From an uncultured Granulosicoccaceae bacterium (GTDB taxonomy: Bacteria; Pseudomonadota; Gammaproteobacteria; CALCKW01): a stretch of 58,169 nt of DNA. The stretch's first letter is position 1. Each line of letters opens with the position of its first letter. This document shows positions 45,733 through 54,638 of the stretch, in pieces. The notes under the pieces were generated by a model. The model was given only the letters and a program-made list of their open reading frames with translations. It did no database searches and had not been told where the DNA came from. The translations under genes were made by a program, and so were the position numbers. The DNA is taken from NCBI GenBank assembly GCA_937965695.1, contig CALCKW010000013.1:1-58169 (forward strand), given 5' to 3'.

Positions 45733-46209
45733 GTGACACGATCTAAGCCAACTGAATCGACTGGTTTTACGCTGATCGAACTACTCATTGTCGTTGTCAT
45801 CTTGAGTACTTTTGCGTCGATAGCTGTGCCCACGTTATTTAGCAAAACAGACGACAGCAAAATCGTCGTGGCTATCACAACGGTTAAGAACGTCCAGAAA
45901 AAAATTCAAAGCCATCAGCTGTTGAACGGACAGTGGCCAACTCAAATAGATAAATCTTGGTTTATCAATAGAAAGAACCCACGCAGCCCTTTCAATCCCA
46001 ACTATGAAGGCGCTACAGCCAATATTCAAAACATAGAAGACAAGTGGCATCCAGAATACAAAACCATCGAGAGATATCCCCCGTTTTGGTACAACAAGCA
46101 CAACGGCGCATTTCGCATCCGCGTACCCACTCAGGCAACAGAAGAATTGACAGTGGAGTTATACAATAGAGTGAATTACAGTTCTGTTGTCGGAATTTAC
46201 GATATCTAG
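45733..46209 (+). CDS. Isolated type IV pilin-like/pseudopilin protein
   Basis: 158 residues with a prepilin leader: short basic N-terminus, cleavage at STG/FTLIELLIV with the conserved Glu5, then a hydrophobic helix VVVILSTFASIAVPTLF. The remaining domain resembles GspG/GspH-type pseudopilins, with an alpha helix (VAITTVKNVQKKIQSHQLLNG) and WPTQIDKSW. The start is GTG with no strong ribosome site. No secretion or pilus genes are near, so it would have to use machinery encoded elsewhere. Confidence 0.82.
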   Translation: MTRSKPTESTGFTLIELLIVVVILSTFASIAVPTLFSKTDDSKIVVAITTVKNVQKKIQSHQLLNGQWPTQIDKSWFINRKNPRSPFNPNYEGATANIQNIEDKWHPEYKTIERYPPFWYNKHNGAFRIRVPTQATEELTVELYNRVNYSSVVGIYDI

Positions 46210-46792
46210 CATCGAATCTACCACCCTATGAAAATTGAGCGCACGACCAGCCTGTACATCGCGACGGCGAAATCAAGGATGTTCATCCAAAGCGTGCCCT
46301 CAGCACTCTCAGAAACATTTTTACATCTCTACGCCTACTCCTACTTCTACTCCTTCAATATAAAGCCAAGTCTGTATAAACGTCGACGTTCAATGACATC
46401 TCTCCGAAGTATCTAGTCGCTGTGACGCCTTATTTACAACACCCCGCAATATCACGGACATACTTTTAGGGTAAACAAGCAATCAGGAATCGCTTTCATA
46501 TTTGCCGATGTCTCCATTTATTCCGTAACTAGGAGAGTGTCGCTTCGCCTAATCGGCGAAAACTCGGGGGCCACAGATTAAATCAGGCCAATGACGTTGG
46601 AGCGAGAAACCTGCATCCCGCAAGACGTAAATCGACGGCGAAGGTAGTGCAATCGCTTATATTTGCGACGCGGAAGAGACTGAACTAACGCGACGACGTA
46701 GCGAACATGAATTGATCTGAGGCTCACTAGGTAGTGCTACTTACAACGATATTTTATTGATACTTGACCTCAAATCAATGTCAAAATGCGGG
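46210..46792. other. 583-base stretch without a gene
   Basis: No convincing frame. It contains a short hairpin TTCGCC/GGCGAA (46544-46560) and, at 46713-46733, one copy of a TTGATCTGAGGCT motif that recurs after the CcdA/thioredoxin pair. Confidence 0.45.
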
Positions 46793-47506
46793 ATGGAATT
46801 TGTACTAGCTTATCTTGCGGGCTTACTGACCCTGATCAATCCGTGTGTCCTACCGGTCTTGCCGATCGTGCTGGCATCTGCCATGCAGGCTGGTCGCTAC
46901 GGTCCTCTGGCTATCGCCGCGGGCATGTGCCTCTCTTTTGTCACACTAGGTATGCTAATCGCGACCTTCGGCTATTCCATCGGGTTAACCGAAGAGCTCC
47001 TGTCACGTATCGGGGCAGTTATGATGATTGCCTTTGGTCTAGTGCTGCTGATACCGCCTCTAAACTCGGCCTTTGCCACAGCTACGACACCATTAAGTCA
47101 AAGTGCCGAAGGCAATCTCAGTCAAATGCCGGTTACTCGCTTGAGCAGCCATTTTATCGGCGGCCTATTACTCGGTGCCATCTGGTCTCCGTGTGTTGGG
47201 CCCACCTTAGGTGGCGCTATATCTATGGCAAGTCAAGGCACCGATCTCGGTAGAGCATTCCTCATTATGCTCAGCTTTGGCTTGGGTATTTCATCGGTTA
47301 TCGTCGCACTTGGATTTGGCACACAAGAAGCCATTCGGCGGCGGCAAAAAAGCTTGGGTGGCATCGCTAGAGCAGCAAAGCCACTCATGGGCATAATCTT
47401 TATTGCTGTCGGTGTGATGATATTTTTTAAGCTCCACTACGTTATCGAAGGTTGGCTGGTATCTATACTACCGGATTGGTTTTTAGACCTATCCACCAAT
47501 TTTTAA
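46793..47506 (+). CDS. CcdA/DsbD-like thiol-disulfide membrane transporter
   Basis: 237-residue six-helix membrane protein that carries electrons across the inner membrane to periplasmic thioredoxins. The two redox Cys are visible in LINPCVLPVLP and WSPCVGPTLGG, one per repeat. The short length without DsbD alpha and gamma domains makes it CcdA-like. The start is uncertain: MEFVLAYLAGLL suits the family, and two upstream ATG/ATT-type starts add up to 12 residues. A secreted thioredoxin-like gene follows 55 bases later and is the natural partner. Confidence 0.9.
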   Translation: MEFVLAYLAGLLTLINPCVLPVLPIVLASAMQAGRYGPLAIAAGMCLSFVTLGMLIATFGYSIGLTEELLSRIGAVMMIAFGLVLLIPPLNSAFATATTPLSQSAEGNLSQMPVTRLSSHFIGGLLLGAIWSPCVGPTLGGAISMASQGTDLGRAFLIMLSFGLGISSVIVALGFGTQEAIRRRQKSLGGIARAAKPLMGIIFIAVGVMIFFKLHYVIEGWLVSILPDWFLDLSTNF

Positions 47507-47561
47507 TTGGTACGTCACACCTATCACTGATTTACATGTGCAAAACGGGAGAGACAAACAC

Positions 47562-47972
47562 ATGAACAGACGTTATTTTTTAGCAGCGACTGCCGCCGCC
47601 ATAAGCGCACCAATGACCCTGCTGGCCAGCAGTGAATTTGAAGAATACACACCCGGCCTTATCCAAGAAAAACTCGCCGCTGGCGACACCGTTCTCGTGG
47701 ACTACGCTGCATCGTGGTGCAGTACTTGTAAACGGCAAGAACGCGTAATCGGTGAGCTGCGGGCTGCAAACCCTAGTTTTAATAAACGCATCAGCTTTGT
47801 TCGAGTGGACTGGGACACCTTTGCTCGGCACGAGGTGACCACTTCTCGCAAAATTCCCCGACGATCGACGTTAATACTGCTGAAAGGTGAAGATGAATTG
47901 GGCCGGATTGTGGCTGGTACTAACCGTGACGACATAAACGCCCTGCTTGAACTTGCACCACCCACGAGCTAG
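47562..47972 (+). CDS. Exported thioredoxin-like protein
   Basis: 136 residues: an NRRYFLAATAAAISAPM leader with twin Arg (Tat-like) and a thioredoxin fold with active site ASWCSTCK and cis-Pro region KIPRRSTLILL. It resembles the gamma domain of DsbD. Together with the upstream CcdA-like protein it reconstitutes a split DsbD for reducing periplasmic disulfides. GGGAGAG precedes the ATG. Confidence 0.9.
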   Translation: MNRRYFLAATAAAISAPMTLLASSEFEEYTPGLIQEKLAAGDTVLVDYAASWCSTCKRQERVIGELRAANPSFNKRISFVRVDWDTFARHEVTTSRKIPRRSTLILLKGEDELGRIVAGTNRDDINALLELAPPTS

Positions 47973-48424
47973 AAATAAATAGCTTTTACGGGATAGCAGC
48001 GCTTATTAAAAAGAGGAAGGTGGACACTGGGGAACCTCAGATCAAGTCATGCTCGCACCGTCTACGCACTAAATTTAGTCTAGCCGCCTTGCAAATCTAG
48101 GCAATGCCGTCGATTCGCGCCTTGTTGGGTCTAAATTTTATACGCCGACGTCAATGACCAAACTTGATCTGAGGCTTCCTAGTCAACAGCTGGTGGTGAC
48201 CCCACTTGCAAAGCTAAAACCTGCAAAAGAAAGGTTCCGTAATCGTCGACTAGGATCGCACACGCATCGATAGTTCGTGAAACAAGAACTCTCAGATCTC
48301 AGCACATGGTTCTGTCAGTTGTAGCGACATCAATAGGCCAAAAGCAGTAGGCGGTCTTCTCGGCGGCTTAGCTGTGTAGTTAAGCAAACCGCGTCTGGGA
48401 TCACCAACAATCTTCAACGTTCAA
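47973..48424. other. 452-base stretch with an inverted-repeat element
   Basis: No gene. Contains an inverted repeat of about 17 bp (CCTCAGATCAAGT type) at 48031-48047 and 48162-48179, enclosing about 115 bases without coding signs. This resembles a small non-autonomous element or a large hairpin. Confidence 0.5.
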
Positions 48425-49867
48425 CTACTCGGCCAAACATCTAGTTTCTAATGGCTGCAACCCTGTGAGCAAAAATTCTTCCGCGATGAAATCAACACAT
48501 GTATTTTGTCCCGAGAACACACTGGTATGTCCAAGGTGATTCGATTCGAGATAATAACCCCCAATGGATTGCGCCATCTCCTCAGACCATCGGGCCAGCG
48601 TAAGCGTGTCTGTCGTCCCACCTATAACGAGTGCAGGCGGAGCTTGACTAGCTGTGATCGGTGGCAGAGCATTCAAAGCCAAAGGCCAGCCGCTACACAT
48701 ACCAGCCTGTGACAATAGTATCTCTGCAAAAAAATCAGACTGCTGATTGTAGTCAGTCAGAAGAGATTTCATGTAACTTGCGGTTGGCCTCACAGCATCG
48801 TCAGCGCACATAACGGCTCGCTCCGCTGTGTCATCGCCATCATCAGCCAAATAATCGCTAACACCGTTCTGATAAATTTCTCTTAACTCCGTTATATCGT
48901 CGGTTTGCAGATATTCATAAAGTGCTGGCAAAAGAAGCGGGCTTACTGTCGGGTCTTCTGCGGCGAAATGCACGATTCGGGCTAGTACCTCCAGATCCTC
49001 ATGGTGGCCATCAATTGCCAGGGTTGTGATATTTTCTTCTAATTTTTCTAAGAGTACATTTGCATTGCAATTTGAGTTTATAGAACTGCATTCTGCTAAC
49101 ATCGCAACAAGACTTTCTTGCATAGCCTCTAAGTTACCGGCAACAAGAAGTTCCACATCAGGCACTGACTTCACGCTACCATCGAGGATAAAGTGACCGC
49201 TGTTTTCAGGATACGTTTGCAAATACAGTGCTCCTAGGCGGGTACCGTACGAATAACCGATGAAGTGCATCTTATCCTCGCCGGTAGCTTGTCGTATAGC
49301 ATCCATATCATGGACGACGTTCAGAGAGCCTAGTTGCTGTAAATAAACTCCATACTTTTGTTCGCAAGAACTCGCCACAGCTGATAGATCTTCCATATAC
49401 TGATCAATCGCTAGTTTGCTATCGAGATACAAGTTTATCTCTGTAGAGCCAAACGCACTACAATCAACAGCCTTACTGCTGCCAACTCCTCGAGGGTCAA
49501 AACCAATAAAGTCGAACCTTTCTCTTAGGGCTTGCGGCAAGACACCGGCACCAAAAAGATCTTCTAGCAGTTCAATACCGGACCCACCGGGACCACCTGG
49601 ATTAATCAATACAATTCCTTCGCGTTCATTTTGAATCGATGGCAACCGATTGAGCGCAAGTGATATTGTATTCGAATCAGTGTCAGCAGGATCAGCATGT
49701 ACATCTAGCGTGGTGCATTGCAACAACGGTTGCTCACTACAACTCTGCCAGACTAACGCTTTGTTCTCAACCGCAGTGTCTGCAGTCAATTCATCGTCAT
49801 CAGAATTACAAGCGCTCAGAAAAGCAGAGCCAGTAAAAACCAATAATAATGCGTGGATTTTTTTCAT
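48425..49867 (-). CDS. S33-family alpha/beta hydrolase lipoprotein (tripeptidyl aminopeptidase-like)
   Basis: 480-residue exported hydrolase. The signal peptide ends in the lipobox LSACN, so it should be lipid-anchored. Oxyanion loop INPGGPGGSG, FIGFDPRGVGSS, nucleophile in HFIGYSYGTRLG, acid in VIGGTTDTLT and His in NHLGHTSVF give a complete triad, with a TAP-like C-terminal lid (SGWPLALNALPP). Four or more extra Cys (CSS, NCNA, VMCADD) suggest disulfides, consistent with a periplasmic site. AGGAGAAA precedes the ATG. It probably removes amino-terminal residues from peptides. Confidence 0.9.
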   Translation of the reverse strand: MKKIHALLLVFTGSAFLSACNSDDDELTADTAVENKALVWQSCSEQPLLQCTTLDVHADPADTDSNTISLALNRLPSIQNEREGIVLINPGGPGGSGIELLEDLFGAGVLPQALRERFDFIGFDPRGVGSSKAVDCSAFGSTEINLYLDSKLAIDQYMEDLSAVASSCEQKYGVYLQQLGSLNVVHDMDAIRQATGEDKMHFIGYSYGTRLGALYLQTYPENSGHFILDGSVKSVPDVELLVAGNLEAMQESLVAMLAECSSINSNCNANVLLEKLEENITTLAIDGHHEDLEVLARIVHFAAEDPTVSPLLLPALYEYLQTDDITELREIYQNGVSDYLADDGDDTAERAVMCADDAVRPTASYMKSLLTDYNQQSDFFAEILLSQAGMCSGWPLALNALPPITASQAPPALVIGGTTDTLTLARWSEEMAQSIGGYYLESNHLGHTSVFSGQNTCVDFIAEEFLLTGLQPLETRCLAE

Positions 49868-50077
49868 ATTATGTTTCTCCTATTAGAATCATTTTCAAAG
49901 GATCAACAAATATTAGATATTTCTCTGAGCAGTTTTTGTAACAGTATGTATAGCCGTGATTGCCAGCAACTACATTCGGTTACAAAGGGGCGAACTACAT
50001 GAAGGTGTACAAAATAAAATATTTTATAGTTTTTAGTAAGGTGTTTCCCGTCTAACGTTTCGCTGCACCCTGTATCT

Positions 50078-50335
50078 TCACTCGGGCCAATTAAAGCCTT
50101 CTTCAGGCTCGCCGTCGGGAAAATGTTTGAGATAGAGCTTTTCGACCTTGGCACGCGCCCAAGGGGTTTTGCGCAGAAACCGCAGGCAGGACTTGATCGT
50201 CGCCGGCTCTCTTTTAAAGCAGTTAAGGTCAATACGTTCGGCCAGCCCCTCCCAACCAAATTCGGTGTGCAAGGTATCGAGCATATCGGCCAGTTTAACG
50301 CCATGCAAAGGGTTATTCGGTTGTTCGTTGCTCAT
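50078..50335 (-). CDS. VF530-family (DUF2132) small protein
   Basis: 85 residues with NPLHGVKLADMLDTLHTEFGWEGL and FLRKTPWARAKVEKLYL, the whole VF530 domain. The family is a small helical fold, suggested to bind DNA, with no proven role. Stands between two unrelated minus-strand genes. Confidence 0.88.
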   Translation of the reverse strand: MSNEQPNNPLHGVKLADMLDTLHTEFGWEGLAERIDLNCFKREPATIKSCLRFLRKTPWARAKVEKLYLKHFPDGEPEEGFNWPE

Positions 50336-50384
50336 AGTCTAGGCATCTGGTGTTGCACTTAGTGATTTGAATCCAAGGGATTCT

Positions 50385-51167
50385 CTAGGCGCTCTTTATC
50401 TGTTTAAGGTGATCGACGGCTTGTATTTTATCCGAGATCTCTTTGATAGATTGTCGGTAAGTACCACGCAGGTGCCCTTTCAAATGGGGCGTCACATCTG
50501 CATTGGAAATACTTTTCAACGTGCAAAATAACGCCAACGCGTAGGTTGCTTCAACTTCTGAGAGATAGGCATCACGCTGTGCGTAGGGGTTATAACAGCT
50601 GCCGCAACCGCCCCGGAAGTTGTAGGCACTGTTGGCAAACATAAACCCGAACCCAAGAAATACGGCTAACAGCTCGGTAGCCTGAGGCCAGTAGTCGATC
50701 CCACCAGGAGGTGGAACTCTCACAATTCGCCCCATATTATGCGACAGTATGTGGGCATAGGTGGCAATCATCCCCTCAGGGTTATTGATCTGCTGCGGGT
50801 TATAAGGAATAACCAGCCGTTGACTGTCTTCTAGGGATTCAGCTGCAATCCCATTTGGTCCGCGCAATGCTCCTTGAATTAGCACCTGTTGAGACTCAGT
50901 TAATTGGCACATGCTCTGGTCCTGCACCACTGTTGGCCAATGACTGACACCCGCATAACCCTTAACCCGTTCGAAGATAGATTCAGCCATACCCTGAACG
51001 CTGTTCACCTTGTCGGGGAAAAATTCATTTGTTGGGCGCACCAAAACGGTATCGGAATAAAACAGATCAGCATCAAAATTTTGCAGGGCCCAACCAAAGG
51101 CATCGAAAATCCATTCCGATGATGAAGCATCAACGACAGGTTGTTTGTTAAAAAGCCCGAAAACCAT
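50385..51167 (-). CDS. Uncharacterised protein with a degenerate HExxH-like site
   Basis: 260 residues, no signal peptide or membrane segment. The centre reads TYAHILSHNMGRI, where the spacing of two His equals an HExxH zinc motif with Ile in place of Glu, and ATELLAVFLGFGFMFANSA follows about 30 residues later, where the third ligand Glu would sit. A Cys/Gly-rich turn GGCGSCYNPY comes next. I take it as a decayed or non-catalytic relative of metalloprotease-like proteins; this rests on motif memory and is weak. Confidence 0.6.
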   Translation of the reverse strand: MVFGLFNKQPVVDASSSEWIFDAFGWALQNFDADLFYSDTVLVRPTNEFFPDKVNSVQGMAESIFERVKGYAGVSHWPTVVQDQSMCQLTESQQVLIQGALRGPNGIAAESLEDSQRLVIPYNPQQINNPEGMIATYAHILSHNMGRIVRVPPPGGIDYWPQATELLAVFLGFGFMFANSAYNFRGGCGSCYNPYAQRDAYLSEVEATYALALFCTLKSISNADVTPHLKGHLRGTYRQSIKEISDKIQAVDHLKQIKSA

Positions 51168-51311
51168 AGTGTGTTCTTATAAGCGTGGAAGGTAACACCA
51201 TCATATCAAGATACAGCGCGGGGAGCAGGCTCTCTACTTATTCGCTGATGGGATGGATGTTTGCGTTTCATCTTTTGTGTCTATCTTGTCTGCAGTTTTA
51301 GTAAAGCAATT

Positions 51312-52064
51312 TTAAGAGCTTGGTCGCATCGCAATTGGGCTAGAGCCATAGTGTCGCTTGAAAGCCCTCGACATGGCTTCACTGGAGGCGTAACCGTATC
51401 GACTGGCCACGGCCTGGATGCGGTCTCCTTGTTCGACATCCTGTCGAGCTAAAACCATGCGCCAGTGCCGAAGATAAGCCATTGGTGTTTGACCAACTGT
51501 CTTGGTGAATCGATCAGCGAACCGGCTGGTGGATAAGCCAGCAATTTCAGCCAATTGCTCAATACGCCAATGCTGTCCCGGCTCTTCATGTACAGCCACT
51601 ATCGCGGAGCTCAACCTTGAATCTGCGAGACCCGCGAGTAACCCAACATGGGTAGTGCCGGCCGATAACTGCGTTCTGAGCAGACGTACCAGCAAAATCT
51701 CACCCAAGCGATTGATCACAGATTTTGAACCGCAGCGTTGCTGTTTGTCCTCAGAGATCAAAAGCATTGCCAAGCTTTGCATTTCTAAGTCCTCACTGAT
51801 ATCCACCTCGATATGTGGGGGCAGTGCTGCAACCAAGGGGTTATCTTCTCCGCCCCAACTAGCACAAGCGGAAAATAGACTAAGCCCGCCAACATCGATA
51901 TCCCCCGGTAGGCGACCAACAGGGGTAAACAACACCTGGCTGGGGGAACTAGAAGAAGTGCTTCGGCAGATAGCGAGATTGGCTAGCTCTAGCTGAGTTG
52001 GCGATACCTTGATTTCGAAACGAGAAACCAATGCGGATAAGCGGTCAGTACGGTCATCGGGCAT
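51312..52064 (-). CDS. AraC-family transcriptional regulator
   Basis: 250 residues. N-terminal cupin-like effector domain (RFEIKVSPTQLEL to about 150) and C-terminal double helix-turn-helix: WRIEQLAEIAGLSTSRFADRFTKTVGQTP and IQAVASRYGYASSEAMSRAFKRHYGSSP. It is divergent from the peroxiredoxin-like gene with about 90 bases between, so it likely controls that gene. Confidence 0.93.
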   Translation of the reverse strand: MPDDRTDRLSALVSRFEIKVSPTQLELANLAICRSTSSSSPSQVLFTPVGRLPGDIDVGGLSLFSACASWGGEDNPLVAALPPHIEVDISEDLEMQSLAMLLISEDKQQRCGSKSVINRLGEILLVRLLRTQLSAGTTHVGLLAGLADSRLSSAIVAVHEEPGQHWRIEQLAEIAGLSTSRFADRFTKTVGQTPMAYLRHWRMVLARQDVEQGDRIQAVASRYGYASSEAMSRAFKRHYGSSPIAMRPSS

Positions 52065-52153
52065 ATTCAGGTTTTTCTATCATATTATTAGTAATTAATT
52101 GACTTTAACAAGTGCTAAGGTGAGCGTCAACCTCATAAAAATTGGAGAAAAAA

Positions 52154-52690
52154 TTGTTAATTCCACGCCATAAAACACCCGACCTATCCGTATCAACCCT
52201 GAACCACGGAACCTTTGACTTGTCGCAAGAGACTTCAGAACGCGGCACCGTTGTGTGCTTTTACCGCGGCCTGCACTGCCCGATTTGCGCCAAGTATTTG
52301 ATCGAGTTGGAAAAAACGGTTGATGCATTCGCCGAGCGCGGCGTTGGCGTGATCGCCTTGAGCTCCGACACCAAAGAGCGCACAGAGTCGATGTCAGAGA
52401 AAATCCACGCGGACAAATTGCGTTTTGGCTACCGGCTAGATCTGGCAAAAGCGCGTGAATGGGGACTGTATATTTCAACATCACGCGGCATGACCTCCAT
52501 CGGCCTAGAAGAGCCCGCGCTGTTCTCAGAACCGGGGCTGTTTATGGTAAGCCCAGACCAATCTCTCTACTACGGCTCCGTGCAAACCATGCCGTTTGTC
52601 AGACCGCACTTCTCAGAGCTGATTGGCGCTTTGGATTTTGCAATACCCAACAACTATCCAGCGCGCGGCGAATACACCGGCGAGGTCTAG
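52154..52690 (+). CDS. Peroxiredoxin-like (AhpC/TSA) family protein
   Basis: 178 residues with a thioredoxin-type fold. The redox site reads YRGLHCPICAKYLIELE, a CxxC in the position of the peroxidatic Cys, and GVIALSSDT follows; the end IPNNYPARGEYTG is typical of the uncharacterised peroxiredoxin-like subgroup. The start is probably TTG with GGAG 5 bases before it; no ATG exists in the N-terminal region. Possibly a thiol-based reductase under AraC control. Confidence 0.85.
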   Translation: MLIPRHKTPDLSVSTLNHGTFDLSQETSERGTVVCFYRGLHCPICAKYLIELEKTVDAFAERGVGVIALSSDTKERTESMSEKIHADKLRFGYRLDLAKAREWGLYISTSRGMTSIGLEEPALFSEPGLFMVSPDQSLYYGSVQTMPFVRPHFSELIGALDFAIPNNYPARGEYTGEV

Positions 52691-53051
52691 CACCCTGTTT
52701 TACAGCATATATTAAGTGGAATGACGTGCGGCCGCTTGTTGCGCATCCACGGCTTTTCTAACACGGTTTGGCGAGCGTGCTGCTCGCCTGAAGCAAGCAG
52801 TGATACACACCTTTTGGCCACCACTTAAAATCATCCGATCGGTGCCGGCTTTTCTCAGTCGCGTTGAAGAGTAACTAATTTGCGTAAATCATTTCGACGT
52901 GTCGACCTCTAGATTCTTCAAATATCGGCGTATGCCACCCCAGTTGGCGGTGGCACCGCAGCTCGTACCAAACCGATACGATCCGCAGTGGCGACTATCG
53001 TTTGAACGAGGCATCAAACGACTGCCTAAGACGACATAGATGTTCCACCAA
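52691..53051. other. 361-base stretch with a terminator-like hairpin
   Basis: No gene. A perfect stem GGCGAGC/GCTCGCC with a 5-base loop (52770-52788) may end the peroxiredoxin message. At 52883-52902 lies a 20-bp motif that recurs with two transitions at 57980-57999. Confidence 0.5.
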
Positions 53052-53759
53052 TTAAACGGTCTCTTTGTTTGTCTGATTTTTTTGAGGAATAACCCAACAA
53101 AGAAACACTATCAAAGCCACATAGGTGAAAATTATGGTCGGCATGGTTGTATTAAATCCAAGATCAAACTCCGGGATGTTCAACAACTCTCTGAAAGAAA
53201 CTGTCGCGACAGCGAGCACAAAAAATATGGCGTAGATAAAGGGTGCCAACACCGCAATTTTGTTTTTGGTTGTGCGTATGATCCCCGCTTTTGATTCATT
53301 GCGAAAAAAGAAAAGCAGCATCGCCACGACGAATACAACCTCTATCAGAATGGCGAGATAGACATTGCTCGCGTACAACCCTAGTGCGATTTGTGGGGTG
53401 TCTTGGCCAAACAGGTGATGCGCATGGCCCGAGAAGATGTCGAGAACGAAGTGACTGACGCACAACAGGGACGATATCACCGCGATCTTAGTATTCTTGA
53501 ACCACAGCTTAGCAATGATGAACACAACAGCGGCCCAAATGAATTGGGGAGCGAGATGATGGCTGTACAGCATATTGACCGACATTCGGCTAATGGTGGC
53601 GTTGAACACATCTATTGGCTTTGTTGGTTCGAGACCGAGATAGTGAAAGAGGAACCACAATAGGTCCTGAAACTGTGAGACGATCAAAAAAAACGCCAAT
53701 GTGCCTTTGGGGTATTTTTGGTGTGCAATCAGTGCAGTGGCATAGTGTCCAGCGATCAT
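53052..53759 (-). CDS. Multi-pass membrane protein of unknown function
   Basis: 235 residues, about seven helices. It starts MIAGHYATALIA and has MLYSHHLAPQFIWAA, SHFVLDIFSGHAHHLFG, placing several His and Asp in or near membrane segments as in the YdjM/DUF457-like putative metal-dependent hydrolases. Whether it is catalytic is unknown. It is divergent from the TetR gene. Confidence 0.75.
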   Translation of the reverse strand: MIAGHYATALIAHQKYPKGTLAFFLIVSQFQDLLWFLFHYLGLEPTKPIDVFNATISRMSVNMLYSHHLAPQFIWAAVVFIIAKLWFKNTKIAVISSLLCVSHFVLDIFSGHAHHLFGQDTPQIALGLYASNVYLAILIEVVFVVAMLLFFFRNESKAGIIRTTKNKIAVLAPFIYAIFFVLAVATVSFRELLNIPEFDLGFNTTMPTIIFTYVALIVFLCWVIPQKNQTNKETV

Positions 53760-53829
53760 CGTGTGTTCTCTTTTTTTTGGATTTGATGGGCACGAACTGC
53801 GAGGTAAAGGTTTAAAATACCAGTGTCCG

Positions 53830-53857
53830 TTGTATTTACGGAACTATAGGTACGTAA
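53830..53857. promoter_or_regulatory. Candidate TetR operator
   Basis: TTACG and CGTAA face each other across 12 bases in an AT-rich promoter region between the membrane-protein gene and the TetR gene. Symmetry beyond these arms is partial. Regulator binding is inferred from position only. Confidence 0.35.
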
Positions 53858-53896
53858 TATGCCTAGGTCAAACACTAAATGCTTTGGAGAGCGCAA

Positions 53897-54505
53897 ATGG
53901 GCGTAAAGCAACAACCCCCCATGCGTGGCCGCCCCAAAACGCTGCCGCGCGAACGGGTGCTAGAAACGGCGTTGATGAGCTACTGGGCAGAAGGCCCAAC
54001 GAATGTCTCAGTCCGAGATATCTGCCTCAAATCCGGGGCGTCAAAGCCTGGCGTCTATCGCGAGTTCGGGAGCGATGATGGGCTAAAAATAGCCGTGTTA
54101 GACGCTTACAGGAGTGCAGTCCTAGTACCGCTCTACAGTATTCTCTCAAAGGATCAGCCATTTTCTGAGGCAGTCGACGCGCTGATACTTTTTACAACCC
54201 AAGATCGTCAAGGCCCAGGTTTACCGGATGGATGCTTGTTTGTGGCCATGCGGGCACGTAGAGATGAGCTAGGAGAAGGTGCGCGCAATAAAATTGATCA
54301 GATGCGAGATGAGACGCTAGAAAACTATAAAACGTGGATCGATAAGGCGAAGTCTAGGAACGAGTTCCGAACTGATACAGCGACAGACGTGGCAGCGTTG
54401 TATTTCGACGCTCAAAACGGCAGTGCCATGCGCCTGCAAAAAGAAGGGGTACCGAATGCTGTCATCAGCGAGGTTTTGTTGCTCGCTTTTCAGGTGTTCC
54501 GTTAA
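53897..54505 (+). CDS. TetR/AcrR-family transcriptional regulator
   Basis: 202 residues. Helix-turn-helix region: RERVLETALMSYWAEGPTNV SVRDICLKSGASKPGVYREF, in which the recognition helix follows SGASK. The C-terminal ligand-binding half has no identifiable ligand. GGAGAG precedes the chosen ATG; an ATG six codons earlier is possible. It probably represses itself and the divergent membrane protein. Confidence 0.91.
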   Translation: MGVKQQPPMRGRPKTLPRERVLETALMSYWAEGPTNVSVRDICLKSGASKPGVYREFGSDDGLKIAVLDAYRSAVLVPLYSILSKDQPFSEAVDALILFTTQDRQGPGLPDGCLFVAMRARRDELGEGARNKIDQMRDETLENYKTWIDKAKSRNEFRTDTATDVAALYFDAQNGSAMRLQKEGVPNAVISEVLLLAFQVFR

Positions 54506-54561
54506 GGAATCGCACGAAGCCCAGTCTAAACTTGTTACATCTATCATTCGTATCAATGGTT

Positions 54562-54638
54562 AAATGTATATTGTTTAGACTTGACCCCCTGCACTCTTTC
54601 CAAATGTATATTGTTTAGACTTGACCCCCTGCACTCTT
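54562..54638. repeat. Tandem 37-bp direct repeat, period 40
   Basis: Two exact copies of a 37-base unit beginning AAATGTATATTGTTTAGACT and ending CCTGCACTCTT, 3 bases apart (54562-54598, 54602-54638). The second copy runs straight into the truncated carbohydrate-binding frame. It looks like ends of a mobile element left side by side. Confidence 0.9.

Noticed and set aside
46228..46416. 62-residue plus-strand frame after the pseudopilin
   Set aside because: Low-complexity Tyr/Phe/Ser run, no ribosome site, no family resemblance.
46544..46560. TTCGCC/GGCGAA hairpin as a terminator
   Set aside because: No T tract follows and no gene ends close upstream; kept only as a note on the gap.
52099..52130. 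TTGAC/GTCAA inverted pair between araC and the peroxiredoxin gene as an operator
   Set aside because: Arms of five bases separated by 22 are too short to separate from chance; AraC sites are usually direct repeats.
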